The position numbers were made by a program, and so were the translations under genes. Below, piece after piece: positions 30,168 through 31,527 of a stretch of 31,527 nucleotides of DNA (positions are counted from its first letter, which is position 1; every line of letters begins with the position of its first letter). Source of the DNA: a virus; the IMG/VR virus record IMGVR_UViG_3300032213_001937, positions 1 through 31,527 of that record. One strand, written 5' to 3'. The notes under the pieces are model-generated. The model searched no databases and had not been told where the DNA came from. It worked only from the letters and a program-made list of their open reading frames with translations.

Positions 30168-30512
30168 ATGGCACAACGTATAGACAGGGTATTAGTGCAT
30201 CAAAAGTATGATGGTCATTGTGGCTATTGCGGAAAAGATATAACACTAAAGGAAATGCAGGTTGACCACATGAAACCTGTATGGTCTGCTAAGGATAATA
30301 CAATACATGATTTTAGTAACCTAATGCCATCATGTAGAAGGTGCAACCATTACAAGAGAGCAGACAATGTGGAGCAGTTTAGATTGTCTATGAAGGGGCT
30401 GCATAAAAGACTTGAAAACATATACATTAACAATGTAGCCGTTGACTTTGGAATGATTGATATTAAACCATTTGACGGGGTATTCTATTTTGAAAAATTA
30501 AACCAACAATAA
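30168..30512 (+). CDS. HNH endonuclease (114 aa)
   Basis: 114 residues from ATG at 30168. I prefer this over an in-frame TTG at 30138, because the leader ...TAACATGGCACAAC matches that of the next gene. The HNH core reads HCGYCGKDITLKEMQVDHMK (~18-37, CxxC zinc and the D-H of the motif), HDFSNLMPSCRRCNHYKRA (~50-68, the N and second Cys pair) and then VEQFRLSMKGLHKRL. This is a complete CxxC-DH-N-CxxC-N/H arrangement. It could be a packaging-type HNH, a nicking homing enzyme or a recombination nuclease. Position in an early operon and lack of flanking DNA-binding modules argue against a typical homing enzyme. Confidence 0.85.
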   Translation: MAQRIDRVLVHQKYDGHCGYCGKDITLKEMQVDHMKPVWSAKDNTIHDFSNLMPSCRRCNHYKRADNVEQFRLSMKGLHKRLENIYINNVAVDFGMIDIKPFDGVFYFEKLNQQ

Positions 30513-30513
30513 C

Positions 30514-30753
30514 ATGGCACAACAGACAGCAGTTGAGCAACTGATAAACTACATGAAAGAGAATTTTCATCTAACCGATGAAGCATTGCAAAAGTTTGAG
30601 GAAGCGAAAGAAACCTTTAAGCAGCAGATAATGAATGCCTACGATTGTGCATTTTTCGGACATGGAATTAATGGAAAACCATGTGCAAGCGGGGGGAAAT
30701 ACTACACCGAAACCTACACCACTCGGTTACAAAACGAAACCAACTCAAAATGA
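30514..30753 (+). CDS. Small helical protein with Tyr-rich C-terminus (79 aa)
   Basis: 79 residues: MAQQTAVEQLINYMKENFHL, then TDEALQKFEEAKETFKQQIM, NAYDCAFFGHGI and KYYTETYTTRLQNETNSK. The first 50 residues are helical. It resembles small phage proteins with a 'yD......' segment and a 'YY.eTY' ending that commonly lie next to HNH or recombination genes. The leader ATAACATGGCACAAC repeats that of the upstream gene. It is the last gene of the plus-strand operon. Function unknown. Confidence 0.5.
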   Translation: MAQQTAVEQLINYMKENFHLTDEALQKFEEAKETFKQQIMNAYDCAFFGHGINGKPCASGGKYYTETYTTRLQNETNSK

Positions 30754-30758
30754 ATAAG

Positions 30759-30779
30759 CATATGATAAGCATATGCTTC
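30759..30779. repeat. Two CATATG palindromes matching the initiator-gene repeats
   Basis: CATATG at 30759 and 30770, spaced 11 bases. The second is inside the perfect 12-base palindrome AAGCATATGCTT (30768-30779), identical to 26288-26299. Both are preceded by TAAG. Confidence 0.5.
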
Positions 30780-30780
30780 T

Positions 30781-30827
30781 AAAAAAGTCAGGCGGAATTG
30801 GTTAGACGTTCGAATCCTGTCCTGACT
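30781..30827 (-). terminator. Intrinsic-type terminator of the regulator gene, built on a tRNA-like stem
   Basis: On the minus strand: AGTCAGG, a 28-base loop that can pair further (GGA with TCC), CCTGACT, then T-run (plus-strand A 30781-30786). A 7 bp perfect stem followed by T fits a rho-independent terminator for the minus-strand gene that ends at 30904. Confidence 0.5.
30786..30827 (+). other. tRNA-like remnant lacking the anticodon arm
   Basis: AGTCAGG (30786-30792) pairs perfectly with CCTGACT (30821-30827) like an acceptor stem. Between them are GGAATTGGTTAGACG, a D-arm-like segment, and TTCGAATCCTGT, the T-loop plus the 3' side of a T-stem. The anticodon arm, variable region and 5' side of the T-stem are absent, as if an internal fragment had been deleted. 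It cannot be a normal tRNA. Confidence 0.55.
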
Positions 30828-30903
30828 ACGATACGGCGTTGACCTGTCCGCAGCCGAAATGTATACAGAATAGTGGAGGGTGACAGCGGGAGAGACTGCA
30901 TAT

Positions 30904-31152
30904 TTATTTCCATCCATATTCGCCTATGGATAGCTTTATTTGTTTAATTTTTTCATCCGATAGTGTTATTTTTCCTTTTTTTAACATTCTTTGAAAGTTC
31001 CCCTTGTCTATTCCTATTTCAAGGCACATTTTAGACCATTTAAACTTGTTGTGAGTGTTAATCCAATCTACTATGTCTTGTTCCTTTACGCTAGGATTAA
31101 ATTCTGCGTTTTTTGGTTTTACAAACCCTATTTGTCTTGATAATTTTTCCAT
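30904..31152 (-). CDS. Small DNA-binding regulator candidate (82 aa)
   Basis: 82 residues: MEKLSRQIGFVKPKNAEFNP, DIVDWINTHNKFKWSKMCLE, IGIDKGNFQRMLKKGKITLS and DEKIKQIKLSIGEYGWK. The middle (WSKMCLEIGIDKGNFQRMLK) looks like a helix-turn-helix with GIDKGNFQRML as recognition helix. Its ATG lies four bases after a perfect -7 box, and the promoter is overlaid by palindromic repeats, so autoregulation is likely. It ends opposite the plus-strand operon. It could be a repressor or a Cro-like protein. The sequence does not tell which. Confidence 0.65.
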   Translation of the reverse strand: MEKLSRQIGFVKPKNAEFNPSVKEQDIVDWINTHNKFKWSKMCLEIGIDKGNFQRMLKKGKITLSDEKIKQIKLSIGEYGWK

Positions 31153-31156
31153 AGTT

Positions 31157-31190
31157 CAAAATTACAACAAAAGTTGTACAAAACAACAAA
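31157..31190 (-). promoter_or_regulatory. Promoter of the right-end regulator gene
   Basis: Minus strand: TTTG (31187-31190), 22-base spacer, TAATTTTG (31157-31164), an exact TAnnTTTG four bases from the ATG. Operator palindromes overlap both the spacer and the -33 element. Confidence 0.6.
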
Positions 31191-31249
31191 AGTTGTTGAA
31201 AAAATGCCAAAATTAACAACAAAAGTTGTTTCAATACAACAATAGTTGT
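31164..31249. promoter_or_regulatory. Array of four operator-like palindromes
   Basis: ACAACAAAAGTTGT at 31164-31177, 31183-31196 and 31216-31229, and ACAACAATAGTTGT at 31236-31249. Each has inverted arms ACAAC/GTTGT around a 4-base A-rich centre, all in the same orientation. Start-to-start spacing is 19, 33 and 20 bases, near whole helical turns. Two copies belong to each of two repeated promoter modules. Confidence 0.7.
31208..31215 (-). promoter_or_regulatory. Second, upstream copy of the TAATTTTG box
   Basis: Minus-strand TAATTTTG identical to the box at 31157-31164 and 51 bases upstream of it. It is likewise joined to an ACAACAAAAGTTGT palindrome. No clear -33 TTTG is seen for this copy. 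Confidence 0.4.
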
Positions 31250-31527
31250 AAATTGTACCAAATTGTTGAAGCCAACGAGATGGTATCAGTTTTTAACAAT
31301 CTCAAAATAAGCCCCAAAATTCGCTTCAAATACATTGAGTAGTACAAACACCCTACTCAAACATTATCTGCCAAATTTGAGCCGTTTCCGTTTTAATGTA
31401 CCTACCCCTTACCCCCTACTACTAAAACAAAACACTAATACTATCCCCACCCTACCACCCACCCCACCACCACGAACCAACGCAAGGCAACATCCCGAAC
31501 CCAAATAAACCCAGCCCCACAACGCAA
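31250..31527. other. Non-coding right end with hairpin and A+C-rich tract
   Basis: 278 bases without a supported gene. It holds a perfect 8-bp inverted repeat TTGAGTAG (31335-31342) / CTACTCAA (31353-31360) with a 10-base loop and no T-tract. From about 31400 to the edge the plus strand is almost entirely A and C, with very few G. The C-runs at 31445-31465 make a G-quadruplex motif on the minus strand (GGGG-T-GGG-TGGTA-GGG-T-GGGG). Confidence 0.6.

Larger units (their letters stand above)
30754..30903. other. Intergenic region between convergent genes
   Basis: 150 bases without a supported gene, between the end of the plus-strand operon and the end of the minus-strand regulator gene. Contents: two CATATG palindromes (30759-30779), a tRNA-like remnant (30786-30827) and a distinctly GC-richer stretch (30831-30895) with possible pairing of CTGTC and GACAG and a CGGC/GCCG pair. 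I see no plausible reading frame in it. Confidence 0.6.

Noticed and set aside
30786-30830. Functional tRNA gene
   Set aside because: The anticodon arm and half of the T-stem are absent, so it cannot decode.
30714-30917. 67-codon minus-strand frame across the intergenic region
   Set aside because: It crosses the tRNA-like remnant and the end of the regulator gene, with no leader and an implausible protein.
31164-31249. CRISPR array from repeated 14-base units
   Set aside because: Repeats are too short, spacers are only 5-19 bases and no cas genes are present; operator sites explain them better.
1-31527. Integrase, transposase or insertion sequence
   Set aside because: None of the proteins shows a tyrosine or serine recombinase or DDE motif; temperate life style therefore remains unproven despite the regulator and operators.

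Overview
The window looks like part of a tailed double-stranded DNA phage, podovirus-like, that infects a Bacteroidota host. Host type is inferred from AT-rich DNA, promoter-like boxes matching the Bacteroidota -7 consensus TAnnTTTG, A-rich leaders without Shine-Dalgarno sequences, and gene families typical of Bacteroidota phages (a primase-helicase with a VirE_N-like front, a DUF1376-like replication protein). The order TerL, portal, scaffold-like protein, major capsid protein, several connector/ring-type proteins and a very large tail protein resembles the structural block of crAss-like phages, but membership in that order is an inference. The left edge cuts the large tail gene. The right edge lies in a non-coding stretch extremely rich in A and C.

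Region 1 (1-16.2 kb, minus strand, read from right to left) is the packaging and virion block: a GroES-like-fold candidate, a coiled-coil protein, terminase, a DUF6321-like protein, portal, a small protein, an acidic scaffold-like protein, major capsid protein, an intruding GIY-YIG homing endonuclease, a 294-residue protein, two connector-type proteins, a 50-residue basic protein, a GroES-like co-chaperonin, a third connector-type protein and the tail giant. Strong hairpin/U-tract terminators follow the capsid gene and the 294-residue gene. Promoter-like boxes precede the portal and the 222-residue gene.

Region 2 (16.2-22.6 kb, mostly minus) is accessory: a PAPS-reductase-like PP-loop protein, a heptosyltransferase-like (GT9) protein, a GT2-like glycosyltransferase, two SAM methyltransferases, a DUF5672-GT9 fusion and a small exported protein. 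Together they look like a surface-glycan or virion-glycosylation island. Inside it sits one plus-strand gene (17888-18181) with its own promoter and a strong terminator. A 58-residue protein at 19009-19185 is easily missed.

Region 3 (22.6-26.7 kb, minus) is replication: SSB, a cytosine-5 DNA methyltransferase split by a one-base frameshift, a primase-helicase, a DUF1376-like initiator candidate that carries iteron-like CATATG repeats inside its gene, and a small HTH protein. A divergent promoter region at 26.66-26.76 kb separates it from Region 4.

Region 4 (26.76-30.75 kb, plus) is an early recombination operon: a NinG-like nuclease, small zinc-ribbon and hypothetical proteins, a Rad52-like annealing protein candidate, a PD-(D/E)XK exonuclease, an HNH endonuclease and small proteins.

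Region 5 (30.75-31.5 kb) is a control region. It has two more CATATG palindromes, a tRNA-like remnant whose acceptor stem appears to serve as a minus-strand terminator, a small DNA-binding-type regulator on the minus strand, a duplicated promoter/operator module with four ACAAC-AnnA-GTTGT-type palindromes, and the A+C-rich right end with a G-quadruplex motif on the minus strand. No integrase, lysis gene, complete tRNA, rRNA or CRISPR array was seen.
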